DNA from: Scalesia atractyloides
Taxonomy: Eukaryota; Streptophyta; Magnoliopsida; Asterales; Asteraceae
DNA: 64,000 nt
Assembly (NCBI GenBank): GCA_947069175.1
Contig: CAMTDV010000012.1
Coordinates: 41,696,341 to 41,760,340, forward strand
Direction: 5' to 3'
The translations under genes were made by a program, and so were the position numbers. Shown here one piece after another: positions 1 through 9,924 of this stretch. Positions within the stretch are counted from its first letter, which is position 1. Every line of letters starts with the position of its first letter. The notes under the pieces were generated by a model, which ran no database searches, was not told the origin of the DNA, and worked only from the letters and a program-made list of their open reading frames with translations.

Positions 1-882
1 TTGCAGTGAGATACATGAGTGAACCAATCATAGATCGGTACATGGTTGGATTAACAGGCACTCCTTCAGCGTCTTCATTTAGCAAAGGTCATTCTGCAAT
101 AGGTGAAGTCGTAGGCTTTGAGTCTGTAAGCTTGAATTTCGCAAGAACGTCATGGACATATTTTCCTTGATGAATCAAGATTCCTTGCGGGCTCTGACGA
201 ACTTGAAGTCCCAAAAACATAGTCATCTCCCCCAGTGAGCTCATCTCAAATTTCTTCTTCATGATTTCTTCAAATTCCCGACACAAACCATCATTTGTAG
301 AACCAAAAATGATATCATCAACGTAAATTTGAACAAGAATAATGTCCTTATCAACCCGTTTGATGAAAAAAGTTTGATCAATGGTTCCCCGAATATATCC
401 ATGAGCAAGCAAATGCTCTGTTAGAGTTGCGTACTATGCGCGAGGGCTTGATGCAACCAATACAAAGCTTTGTCCAATTTGTATGCATAGTCTGGCTTGT
501 CAGGATCAGTAAAACCCGGTGGTTGTGCCATGTATATTTCCTCTTTCACCGTGCCATAGAGAAACGCAGTCTTGACATCCATTTGATAGATAGTGAAATC
601 CATGTAAGATGCATATGCCAAGAAAATGAGAATAGCCTCCAATCGAGCGATCGGTGCATAGACCTCATCGTAGTCCAATCCTTCAATCTGACGAAAACCC
701 TGAACCACCAGTCGAGCTTTATTTCGAACAATGACTCCAGTGTTATCCTGTTTGTTGTGAAATACCCAGCGAGTTCCAAGAGCACGTTTTCCTTGAGGAA
801 ACTTCACCAATTGCCATACACCAAGCTTCTCAAATTGATTGAGTTCTTCATGCATAGCATCAACCCAGCCTGGTTCCTGCAA
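1..882 (-). pseudogene. Element A reverse transcriptase, N-terminal and catalytic parts, frameshifted
   Basis: This would copy the element's RNA into DNA. Two pieces are visible. Residues from 882 down hold the RT start (GTRWVFHNK, RNKARLVVQGF, QMDVKTAFLYG, QPPGF), ending in a stop near 421. The second piece, 412 to the left edge, holds the YVDDIIFGSTN active-site box, EMSSLGEMTMFLGLQV, and then SLMYLTA. The segment between them is compressed: the usual region after LHQA is lost by a deletion and shift near 413-430. The RNase H domain lies beyond the edge. Sure of the family; certainly non-functional. Confidence 0.9.
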
Positions 883-904
883 AGCGACATCGATACTTTT
901 AGGT

Positions 905-2400
905 TCAATTTGTGAGATAAAGCAAGAGTAAAGACAAGTATTGATTCCCCTTATTGACTGCGGGTTCGAACAGCAGCGGTAACAGGACCAATAATATTTT
1001 CAATTGGATGATCACGCTGTAGACGCTGCGGTATTGGCGTAGCAGGGACAAGAAGATCGTTTGCAAGTTGGTAACACTTGCGGAAGCAACTCCAGATGAC
1101 TCCCCCTCATTAGTTGCACCAGTAGAAATGTTGACTGATGAATCAACAGAACAATCTGGCGGTGTAGGCTCAGGAAGCAGAGATGACCACAAGACATCGG
1201 GAGGAACAGACCCTTTATTTGTCGTAGGAGGCTCTGTGTTTGGAGCCTCAACTTCAGGGGAATCATCCTGAGGAGTCTGATCAGATGCAGTTTCTGGATG
1301 TTGTGGTACTAATGAGGGAGTAGAGATAGCCTCATTAAATCCAGGTGGATCCACACTCAGCTTCTTTAACGTCTCATGCAGTTGTGTAGCATCGGCATCG
1401 TCATCGGGTGAGATGGGCATCGTTGGAAGGTCAAAATTTTGCTTGTACTGTAGACACATTCGAAGGAACATCAACATGGTTAAACAAGGTGGAATAATCA
1501 TACAGCTAGTCAGGACCAATGCGTGTGTCCTTGGGATTTTCCTCCAGCCAACCCACATTGTAGGTTTCAACTACCATTTTCTTGATCTTATTGTAGACAC
1601 GATATGAAGTGTTTTTGGAATATCCAATGTAGATGCATGGATCCCCGTGTGATTCAAATTTCCCTTTAGCGTCCATGATCAGGAGAACACAAGGGGAATT
1701 GCGAAAATGCTTGATCGAAGGTTTGCGACCTTTCAACCACTTCGTACGGAGTTTTCATGTGTTGTTATTGATCAGGGCATGATTCTGAATTATAACAGGC
1801 GGTATTGATTGCTTCTACCCAGAAAATGAGAGGTAGCTCGGATTCAACCACCGTAGTACGTGCAGCTTCAATCAGCATTCGATTTCTCCGTTCTGCAACC
1901 CCATTTTGTTGTGGAGTTCTGGCTGCACTGAACTGTCGGTCAATACCCTTGGAGGAACAGAAAGTATTTAAGGTGACATTCTTAAATTCTGTGTCCGTTA
2001 TCACAACGAATAGCCTTCACGGTGGTGTCTGTCCAGTTCTCCATGAGTGTGACGAACTGTTTAACTAACTCATCAGTTTCACTTTTATGTGCCAGAAAGA
2101 AACCCAGGTGAATCGTGAGTAGTCATCAATTATAGCCTTCCCGCCAATGCTCAGAATATCTGTCGGACCAAAAAGATCCATATGAAGCAATTCTAAGACT
2201 TGAGACGTGGAAGGGGTGGTTTTAGATCTGTGCGGTTGTCGATGTTGTTTCCCACATGCATATGATTCACACTTTTCAACATGCATGAAATCGCGAACTG
2301 GTAGATCTCTGACTAAACCACCTTTTGCAAGTCAATTTAGGTTCTTCATGTTGATGTGTCCTAGTCGACTATGCCTAACATTGCATCATGCCAGCTGTGG
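905..2400 (-). pseudogene. Element A integrase core and integrase-RT linker, broken
   Basis: The integrase would join the cDNA to the host genome. The zinc-binding side (CESYACGKQHRQ) is at about 2230-2286, followed by the first catalytic aspartate in LLHMDLFGPT, the second in ITDTEFKN near 1990-2004, and the catalytic glutamate in PQQNGVAERRNR near 1880-1930. A GKFESHGDPCIYIGYS-like C-terminal stretch follows (1620-1700). The linker toward RT (905-1450) is acidic and rich in Pro, Ser and Thr, as usual in copia elements. At least three frame breaks occur, so no continuous product exists. Confidence 0.85.
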
Positions 2401-2790
2401 ACGAGAATAAGCAAGGAGCTTGTCAGAGGGAACCTTGTTCATGTCGATGACATATGCATTTCCTTTTCGCGCGGCTTTTAGAAGAATCCAATCATCTGGA
2501 ATAATAAGACCTGGTTTTAGTACATAACACCCTTTTTTGGTAAAAAGAACATCCAAGTGATTGTTATAGAGTTGAGACACACTCAAAAGACTATGCTTCA
2601 ATTCTGGTACGTAGTTCACGTTTTTAAAATTGAGGGCTCCGTTGCATACTGTTCCTCTCATTGTGATCTTTCCGGTCCACCACCTGCGAAGGAGACAAAC
2701 CCGCCATCGAAAATCTGAATGTCATTCAACTACGAGATGTCCCCAGTCATGTGCCTGGAACAACCATGTCAATATACCAAGTCTGACGAG
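2386..2790 (-). pseudogene. Element A protease end and GAG-pre-integrase segment
   Basis: The segment at 2386-2661 has the copia pre-integrase signature (NYVPELKHSLLSVSQL, GCYVLKPG, DWILLKAARKGNAYVIDM). Upstream, at 2735-2790, lies the protease active-site region, recognisable by the RHMTGDIS-type tail. One base is missing from the D-S-G codons (about 2766-2772), which shifts the frame exactly at the catalytic aspartate motif. The mature aspartic protease could not be made. The reading of the break rests on the matching regions in D, E and F. Confidence 0.75.
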
Positions 2791-2849
2791 AGTTCGCTAG
2801 AGCTGTTCCTACACATTTCAAGGTTTTAGTTAGAGGCTGCAACCAAGCC

Positions 2850-5800
2850 ATTGAAGATCTGGGCATGCCATTTGCATCAATATAGGTAACCTAAGGAAAA
2901 TTAAATTAGTTGAGGATGAGGTTGATGATGCTTTTGATTTGTTGGATATGGGGGCAGAAGACTGAATCTTGGTCAAGATCTTAGGCCTCCAGGTTAGCAA
3001 GTCAGACTTCGCACAATCCTTGGAGTGCTAGAAGGATTCAGAAAACCTAAAGGTCTTGAAGATTTGTGAGTTTGTTTCTTGGCCATGTTCCAGTCTTGAT
3101 CAGAAGGCTTAGCCATAGCAAATCGAGCCTGATTTAGGCGATTAGGCGTAGCTTTCTGATATTTTGAGTATAATGCTTTAAAAGGTATAAAAGCCTTTGA
3201 CAATTTTGCGCAATATGCCTGGGAAATCCACAGTTGAAACAGGTCTGCCTCTTCTGGAAGAAAACAGTTCATTCAGCTTGGGAAATTCTAGGCAATTTGT
3301 CTGTCAGTTTCTTGCTTGGGGTACTGACGGCTGATGCACGGTGTTGATCTTGGTTGTTGCCTATGCACAACCATCACACACTTGTTAGTTTTATGATTTG
3401 AATTAGACAATTTGGATGTGTAGACTTAGGCGCAAATTTAACTGATTTCTGTTCAGCGGATTTCTTAACAGATTCAGTTTGGGGTTGCTGAGTCAATTTC
3501 TCAGAGTGAGGAAGTGACTCAGCAGTTGCCTTTTCATTTATCTGAGACTCCTATTTGTTTTCTTCTTTTTGGATCGGCGTGTTCTCCATTTCTTATTTTT
3601 ATTTTTCAAATCACTTTGCGTGGCAGATTCTGCAGAGGACACGGGTGGCTCAACAGGGACATCCTTTTCTGAACTTTCAAAAGATGAACTTGAAACATTA
3701 CAAGTAGGTGGAATCTCTAAATTTTGAAAAGTGTGAGAGTCCGATTCAGATTCAGTTTCAAGATTTGTATCTGAATCAGCAGAAAGAGAATGCTCATCAT
3801 CTGTCATTTCAGAATCAATCCCTTGTTCTTGGTTTGAAGAAGCTGAGTCGCCCGATTCTTCTAGAACTATGCCAACGTCAATTTTCACAGGGTCAGTTGG
3901 TTGGTTGAATTTCTCATTGTCAACCCTGGGATTAGCATCAACAGACGGAACCTCTGGAGAAGAACTTCCGGTCTCTTCAGTAGGAACTGAGGAAACCGAA
4001 TCATCTGTCGATGATGTACCTGTAGCAAAATTCATGTTTTCATCAAAGAGTTATCACAATTATTAGTAGCATTCAAAACATCAGCATTAGATGAAAAACC
4101 CGAATTAAAACCGTATGTGTTATCAACACAACCAACACTATCTGAGAATTTAAATTGTTCAGCAAGAAATTGATTCAAAATGTCAAAAGCAGGTTTATAA
4201 AATTCATAATCAGCAGCCGAATTGTCTGAATTTGCATTCAGACATTCTTCTTGATCACCATATGTAATATCCTCAACTATATTTCTTCTGCACATGAGGT
4301 AGAAACGTTAGTATCATTCACTAGGTCAGTTACAGTTTCAGAAGAATTTTCTCCGTCAGATTATGTGGGTGATGTTGCTGCCTCTGCCTCAGGCGTCACT
4401 TTCTCTAAATCATCTGTACTGCAAGATGGATGGTCACCAGATTCATGTGAAGGTGGTGTGGAAATAACGAAAACATCATCCCTCTTGAGTTCAGTTGGCT
4501 TAGAGAACTTTGGGTAATAGGGCTTCCACAGTTAGAAAGATAATCTGAAGGTTTACCATACATCATATTTTCTGCATTTTCTAGATAAGCCTCAGATTCA
4601 GGCATTTTTATATAGTTATGATTATATGGTGGACCTATTGTACCCAAGACCTTTTGTGAAATGTTTCTGGTAATTGAGCTGTAGATTACACAAGTCCTTG
4701 ACCAGCTTGCTGGAAGTTTCAAATTTTTTAATGTTTATTTCATTTTCGTGAAAATTCCCTGTCAAGGAATTTAGCTTGGCTAAGGCTGCTTGAAGTTCTA
4801 CGTCCTTTTCAGCTAATTTTAGCTTATAGACTATACCCAACATTGCTGTTGGTTCAAGTCAAGCTTTAGCTGAGCTATATCTTGTTTTTGAGCTTGACCT
4901 TTTCCATAAGAAGCTTGTTCTTATGTTTAAGGGCGATGTTCTGTGCGCAACTTGCTGGTATTCACTACAAGAGTTGAATTATGGGCGCGCATTTGTGATA
5001 ATTTAAAACGAAACTATCAGAACAGAGAATTCGATTTACCGTTTCCGATAAGATCTGGTGTCTCAGTTTCTGCGCCATCATGCGTGGTTGCTATTCTTAG
5101 AAAGATTCAAAGTCTCCATCTGAGCTGCAGCATCTGCCCAGTTGAACCCTTCATGTTGTTGTGCCACCAACATGTTGATTTCCCGCTTGAGCTGCTTAAG
5201 GGACTAGTAGTAGGCTTTGAGGGAGAGACTGGCACCAGCTGTCTATCATTGCTCTGTATGTCTGCCACTCTAGATGACACATATCCAGATGGCGGCTTCT
5301 TGCAGTCCCTTGCAAAATGTCCTGGTTCATGACATTTGTAGCACCTGAGTTTATCTTTTGTGAGTCCAGTCTTCAGATTTGACAATGGTTGCCGCCCATA
5401 CTTCTTTTGAAACTTGTTGACACGAAAGGCAGCCATTGCAAGATTCCAAGACATGTCAATCTCATCCAAATCCTCCTCCATTATTTGATCTACTTCAGTT
5501 GGAAGAATAGATGGGGGAGTCAGATCACCTGCTAAAAAGGCGTTCAAGTTTTTAATCATTGAAGAAGCTATGGCCAATTTTCTTCATTTTCCTTGGTGAG
5601 AAAAGCATAATTGGACACGGCTGAGTAGGAGCCGGTGCTGGAGCAACAGATTGAGGAATGCCGCCTTGTTGAGCTGCTTGAGGAATGGCAGGACTGAACA
5701 CCATGTTAGGATACTAAGCATGGTACTGTGTCTGAACTTGGGCACAGAAATCATGGTAGGAGTCTGAGACTGAAGGCCGTAGACGTACTGAGTCTTCTGT

Positions 5801-6680
5801 GGTGTGGCAAGAGGACTGTACACCACGTTTGAGCTACCCGGTTGTGAGAACTTCCTTGCAGAGGGCTATAAACCAATTTTGTGACATTAATGCTGCATTT
5901 TGCCCTGTAATACCGGCGGTCATCAAACTATCCTGATGATTGATGTCTCTCTGCTTATTATCGATCTCACATGATTTAATAGTAGCTATCATTTCTGTGA
6001 GAGTGACATCATTCAGATTCTTCGTCTTTTTTATCATTCCAACATCAGCATCCCAACTCTTCGGTAATGATTTAACAGCTGTCTGTTCATAGCACTATTG
6101 GTAAGAGTAATCTCAGCTGATATCATCTGGGAAACGAGCTTTACATATCTCCGGATCTGGTTCTCAATGGTTTCCCCGTAAATGTGATTAAATGAGCTGA
6201 ATTGTTGATTAGCTGATTTACTCTGCTGGCCTTCATATCCCATTTCCCTCATAGAGATTTTGCAATTCACTCCATACTTCTTTAGCGGTCTTGCAATTTC
6301 TGACCGCAAAGAAATGTTGGGTCCAAGTGCCATTGTCAATACAGCTGAGGCCTTTTCATTTTCCATCAATGATTTTCACATCTTCTGGAGTCCACAAGTG
6401 ACTGGGCTTTGGAATCTTTGTATCCAGGATCTTGATCGGTACTGTAAACAATCGTTCGAGGACCATTCATTATGCACCTCCACACCCCAGGCTCTTTGGC
6501 CTTGCAATATTGCTCGAATCTAAACTTCCATTCATAATACTCATCTCCAAACAACAGACGGGGCACTTTAGTTGAAGTGCCAATCACTTGATCCAATTCT
6601 TGATGGAGGGCCAAAGTCTGTGATTGCAGTGCAGCCAAAGTAGCTTGGTCAAATCCTGAGCTGTCATGTAACTGTTCATC
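2850..6680 (-). pseudogene. Element A gag (long, two CCHC knuckles), fragmented
   Basis: Structural gag polyprotein that would form the particle and bind RNA. Right to left: an N-terminal part with YYEWKFRFEQYCKAKEPGVW (6366-6638), a capsid-like UBN2 stretch (5830-6370), a first zinc knuckle CYKCHEPGHFARDC (about 5320-5370), a coiled-coil stretch (4622-4843), a very acidic Ser-rich stretch (3538-4295), and a second knuckle CFNCGFPRHIAQNC (about 3188-3235). A long gag with two knuckles far apart is seen in all the related elements here. Many frameshifts; the true start could not be fixed because no upstream ATG is in frame with the first block. Confidence 0.8.
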
Positions 6681-6689
6681 ATGATTAAC

Positions 6690-7523
6690 TTTATTATAAT
6701 TACCAAGTAAATTTAAATTCAGTTAATTTCGAATTTTATAATATGAACAGTGATCACAATATGTCCCAAACAGTGTCCGAAATGAGTCCGGAATAGACAG
6801 TTTCAAAATCAGTCTGAGATGGTTAAATCCAGGAGGTTAATCCAGGATGGTTGAATCCGAGATCGACAAATCGAGATGGATGAATCCGAGATGGCAAATC
6901 CGAGATAATTGAATCCGAAAACAATCTGAAACTGAATTATCCGAAATGATGATTCGGAAAGCAGTGTGTATCCGAAATAAGAAATCGGAATGATACTGGT
7001 CCTGAATGGAAGAGAATCCGGAATGAAAGTTGGTCCGAAATGAATCCGGAACCAGGAATAATCCGGAATAAGACTGGATCCAGAATGAAATCAGTCCGGA
7101 ATCTGGTCCTTATTCGAGTGCAACAGTAGTCCAAATTCCAAGCAACAATAGTCCGAATTCCAAGCAACAGTAGTCCGAATTCCAAGCAACAGATAACCAC
7201 CAACAGTGTTTCGATCCGAAATAGTAGAAATCCGGATTGAACAGTAGTCCAGGATCAATCCGAGATGGATGATCTCCTTCGTGTTCTTCGGATCTTCAAC
7301 AGTAGGAAATCCAAAATCCTTGAAGCTTCTTCGAGTTCTTCGAATCCGTAACAGTAGCAGATCCGAAATCTTCAGACCTTCTTCGAGTTCTTCGGAACAG
7401 TAACAATTTCGATCAAGCAAGCAGTTCTTCGATTCTGAACAGTAATCCGGGTTGAACAGCAGCAACTCTACTTCCGATCAGCTCTTCAATCTGCGATACC
7501 TGGAGCCTGTATTGTACAGAAGG
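6690..7523 (-). repeat. Element A leader with array of TCCGAAAT/TCCGGAAT/TCCGAGAT motifs
   Basis: Untranslated leader between the primer site and gag. From about 6775 to 7450 it is crowded with imperfect copies of a short motif built on TCCGAAAT, TCCGGAAT, TCCGAGAT and the self-complementary form ATCCGGAT, plus three copies of a TAGTCCGAATTCCAAGCAAC unit near 7125-7190. The same motif family fills the stretch before the extra ORF of element B (56890-57610), which has the same LTR type. No ORF of interest is seen here. Confidence 0.8.
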
Positions 7524-7535
7524 GCTCTGATACCA
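7524..7535 (-). other. Primer binding site of element A (initiator tRNA-Met)
   Basis: TGGTATCAGAGC on the minus strand, complementary to the 3' end of plant initiator tRNA-Met, two bases from the LTR boundary. This fixes the element's orientation and the inner end of its 5' LTR. Confidence 0.93.
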
Positions 7536-7537
7536 AT

Positions 7538-7839
7538 TGTAAGTCCCGGAATCGGATCTAACAGGTATCGAAAACCTAATTAGTTGCGGAAATAATGATT
7601 AGGAAGAAGAACAATCTCTTGAATCAAAATCAACTTGCATACACCAGAAAAGTGTCTGATACAAGTTTTTCAGTTACAACTCTCTAACCCCTAAACATTG
7701 ACCTAAGACATATATTTATAATAATCACTAAGCCCAACAGTTACAACCCCTAGGCCCACAAGGCACTAGGAAGCCCAAAACCCTCTCAAAGCCCAAGTGT
7801 AGCTCCAATGTGTAAATATTTACTAGTATAAGCCCAACA
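7538..7839 (-). repeat. 5' LTR of element A (302 bp)
   Basis: Begins TGTAAGTCCCGG and ends AAGCCCAACA on the plus strand, so it has TG...CA ends in either orientation. It aligns along its length with the LTR at 53699-53984. A TATA-like stretch (TATATTTATAATAA) is at about 7711-7725. The primer site abuts its inner end. Confidence 0.9.
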
Positions 7840-7844
7840 ACAAT

Positions 7845-8210
7845 ATAATCCAAGTTCGTACAAGGGTAAATCACTTCGTACGAAGGTAATTTTAATTTCT
7901 AAAAAATTAGTCTTTCGTGCGAAGATAGATGTTTAACTTTGTTAGAATTTCACTTAGTACGAAGGTAACTTTATCTTCGTGCGAGGTTAGTTTCAAAATT
8001 TCACGCTTTTCGACGATTTTATTTGATTCTAGTTGATTTTAGGTCTGATTCTTTCAAGGGTTTGTTAGAAGTAGATTTTAAGTGTTCCTCGAAAAATTCA
8101 GTCCATTTCGACCGTTAAATCTTTGAAAAATTATACAAAGAGTGAAAAATGAGTAGATGAAAGTGTGAGATTGTTGAATCTTGTTCTTTGTTTCAGATTA
8201 GGCCCCCAGA
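7845..8210 (-). repeat. Leader of element C with CTTCGTACGAAGG palindromes
   Basis: Stretch between the element A insertion and the primer site of element C. It holds several copies of a palindromic motif, CTTCGTACGAAGGTAA and variants (about 7865-7990), of the same core type (TTCGTACGAA) as in element F. The rest of element C would lie left of element A, outside the window. Confidence 0.65.
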
Positions 8211-8221
8211 CTCTGATACCA
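8211..8221 (-). other. Primer binding site of element C
   Basis: TGGTATCAGAG on the minus strand, initiator tRNA-Met type, two bases from the TGTGAGGATC LTR end. Confidence 0.88.
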
Positions 8222-8223
8222 CA

Positions 8224-8655
8224 TGTGAGGATCTGATTTCACTCCAATAAGCTTGGGTCTAATCTAATTAACCTAGTCCATCACGTGCGGAATCCGTTTT
8301 AGATTAGGCGACAAATTTAACAAGATTTACTTTTAATTGTTGTTTCATTAATGTTCAACGGTTACAAATCTTGGAAACAATTGGACAGAGCTTCGCCGTC
8401 GTATCTGCAAAACTCTATATCTTTCACACTAAGCTTGCACACCTATATATACTAATCTATCCTCGTGAGAAGCTAAGGCTCTACCTTCCTACGAACTTAG
8501 ACTACCTTCGTACGAAGGGAGTTGATCACCTTTGTACGAAGTTACATCAATTACCTTCGTACGAAGGTACATATATACATACATAATTCTAACATTTCGT
8601 TCCTATTACAAACTCGATGACTCAATGACGTAGACAACAAACATATGCATCAACA
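8224..8655 (-). repeat. 5' LTR of element C (about 432 bp)
   Basis: Starts TGTGAGGATCTG next to the primer site and appears to end ATGCATCAACA at 8655, the same CAACA terminus as the other elements. The outer end is chosen by that similarity only. It contains three ACCTTCGTACGAAGGT-type palindromes (8505-8570) and a TATATATAC stretch near 8450. Confidence 0.75.
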
Positions 8656-8802
8656 AGAACCATCTGTCAATTTTTCTTGAACCACCCTTTGAACTTTCCA
8701 TAATGCAAAATATAACTTTTGGGGTAAATGTAGAAGAAATGTATTTTGTTGGGGTAGAAAATAAGAAAATGATAAAAGGTATCTATAGGTTTTTAAAAAT
8801 TT

Positions 8803-8829
8803 TATTATTATTATTATTATTATTATTAG
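8803..8829. repeat. (ATT)n microsatellite
   Basis: About nine ATT units in a row, directly beside the foldback element at 8831. Confidence 0.9.
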
Positions 8830-8830
8830 A

Positions 8831-9160
8831 AGAATAAATTGCCAAAATTATACCTGGGGTTTGGATATATTTGTCAATTTCATTCAAAATAACTTTCTTT
8901 TGCACCATATTACCTTTTCACTTATGGGATTTTTTGTCATTTTTATCCAAACGTCTAATTTTTTTACTAAAATCGTCCCTGGGATTTGGGAATTTTTTCC
9001 AAATCCAAATGTCTTATAGAAAAACTAAAGCAAATAGATGTTTGAATGAAAATGGCAAAAGATCCCAAAAGTGAAGGATAATATGGTACAAAAAAGATGT
9101 TTTTGATGAAACTCGCAAATATGCCCAAACCTCACAGACGATTTTGGCAATTTACTCTTA
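8831..9160. mobile_element. Foldback MITE (about 330 bp)
   Basis: The left half (from TAAATTGCCAAAATTATACC) is repeated in inverted order in the right half (ending GATTTTGGCAATTTACTC). The two arms of roughly 140 bases pair nearly throughout, around a short centre near 8985-9005. Such near-perfect palindromes are typical of non-autonomous DNA transposons. It encodes nothing credible. Confidence 0.8.
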
Positions 9161-9207
9161 CTATAATTATTTTTATTATTGAATAAACCCCAACCCCAAT
9201 GGTCATA

Positions 9208-9231
9208 CCCCCCCCCCCCCCCCCCCCCCCC
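9208..9231. repeat. Poly-C tract (24 C)
   Basis: An unbroken run of 24 C. Length is likely unstable and sensitive to assembly error. Confidence 0.95.
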
Positions 9232-9924
9232 AAACTGTCAAAAAGCCATACTCATTGCCTCAAGCTAGCCTTGCACCTGGACCACCCACCCCTACCCACA
9301 CGAACGGCGATGGTGTAGCCGCATCAGCCTGCAACCTGCGTATCCTTACCCGTGTAACGACTCTAAATTAGCCCTAAGAATGAAAAACAATCTTATGTGC
9401 TATTTGTTGCCTGTGTTTGTTGGTGTTTTGAAGGGTTGGATAAGAGATGGTTTAATACAAGAAAACCAACCATATGTTACAATACTACAAAGTGCTTTAC
9501 GTAGAACTTTTTTCTCTGTTTACTGAAGTTGTCTTAAAAAAATCGATATATATCAATTCATATGATAACTCCTACACGTTAGGGGAGGATAACTCAAACC
9601 CATGCCATGAATTTTGAAGGTCAAATAAGCTCAATGCGGGTTTGGTAGGTCAAATAAACTTTCAATGGATTATTTGTTTGGATTTTGGGTCATAGAGACC
9701 AAACAAAACCTATTACTAAAGGTTTGGCTCACAATTTGAACTTAAAATCGTCAAAAATCAGAACATGAACCACACAAAAATATCGTTTCTCACACAAACT
9801 AGAACATGAAATAATCCTTCCGATGCTCAAAACATATACAATGTTCGATTTAACTGGTACATTAATCAAAGGTTAAACGACCAATAAAATTAAAATACGA
9901 GTTGTTAGATTTCCATAATCATAA
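9232..9924. other. Intergenic, no gene recognised
   Basis: AT-rich DNA downstream of the HhH gene, whose 3' UTR and polyadenylation signals would lie here (9700-9924). No coding frame or clear repeat was recognised. Confidence 0.6.

Larger units (their letters stand above)
1..7839 (-). mobile_element. Element A: Sirevirus-like Ty1/copia retrotransposon, 5' part, degenerate
   Basis: Reading right to left: a 302-bp 5' LTR, an initiator-Met primer site, a leader rich in TCCGAAAT-type motifs, a long gag, protease, integrase and the first part of reverse transcriptase, cut by the left window edge. Domain order PR-IN-RT places it in Ty1/copia. The large gag with two CCHC knuckles and the shared family features of B, D and F point to the Sirevirus lineage (inference). 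All coding parts carry stops and frameshifts, so it is dead. It lies in the leader of element C, whose own primer site and LTR follow at 8211-8655. The bases after the LTR (7840-7844, ACAAT) would be one target duplication; the partner is outside the window. Confidence 0.9.

Noticed and set aside
427..915. A plus-strand 162-codon frame
   Set aside because: It is the antisense shadow of the element A reverse transcriptase.
7091..7465. Minus-strand frames in the element A leader as proteins
   Set aside because: They arise from the repeated TCCGAAT-type motifs and have no family match.
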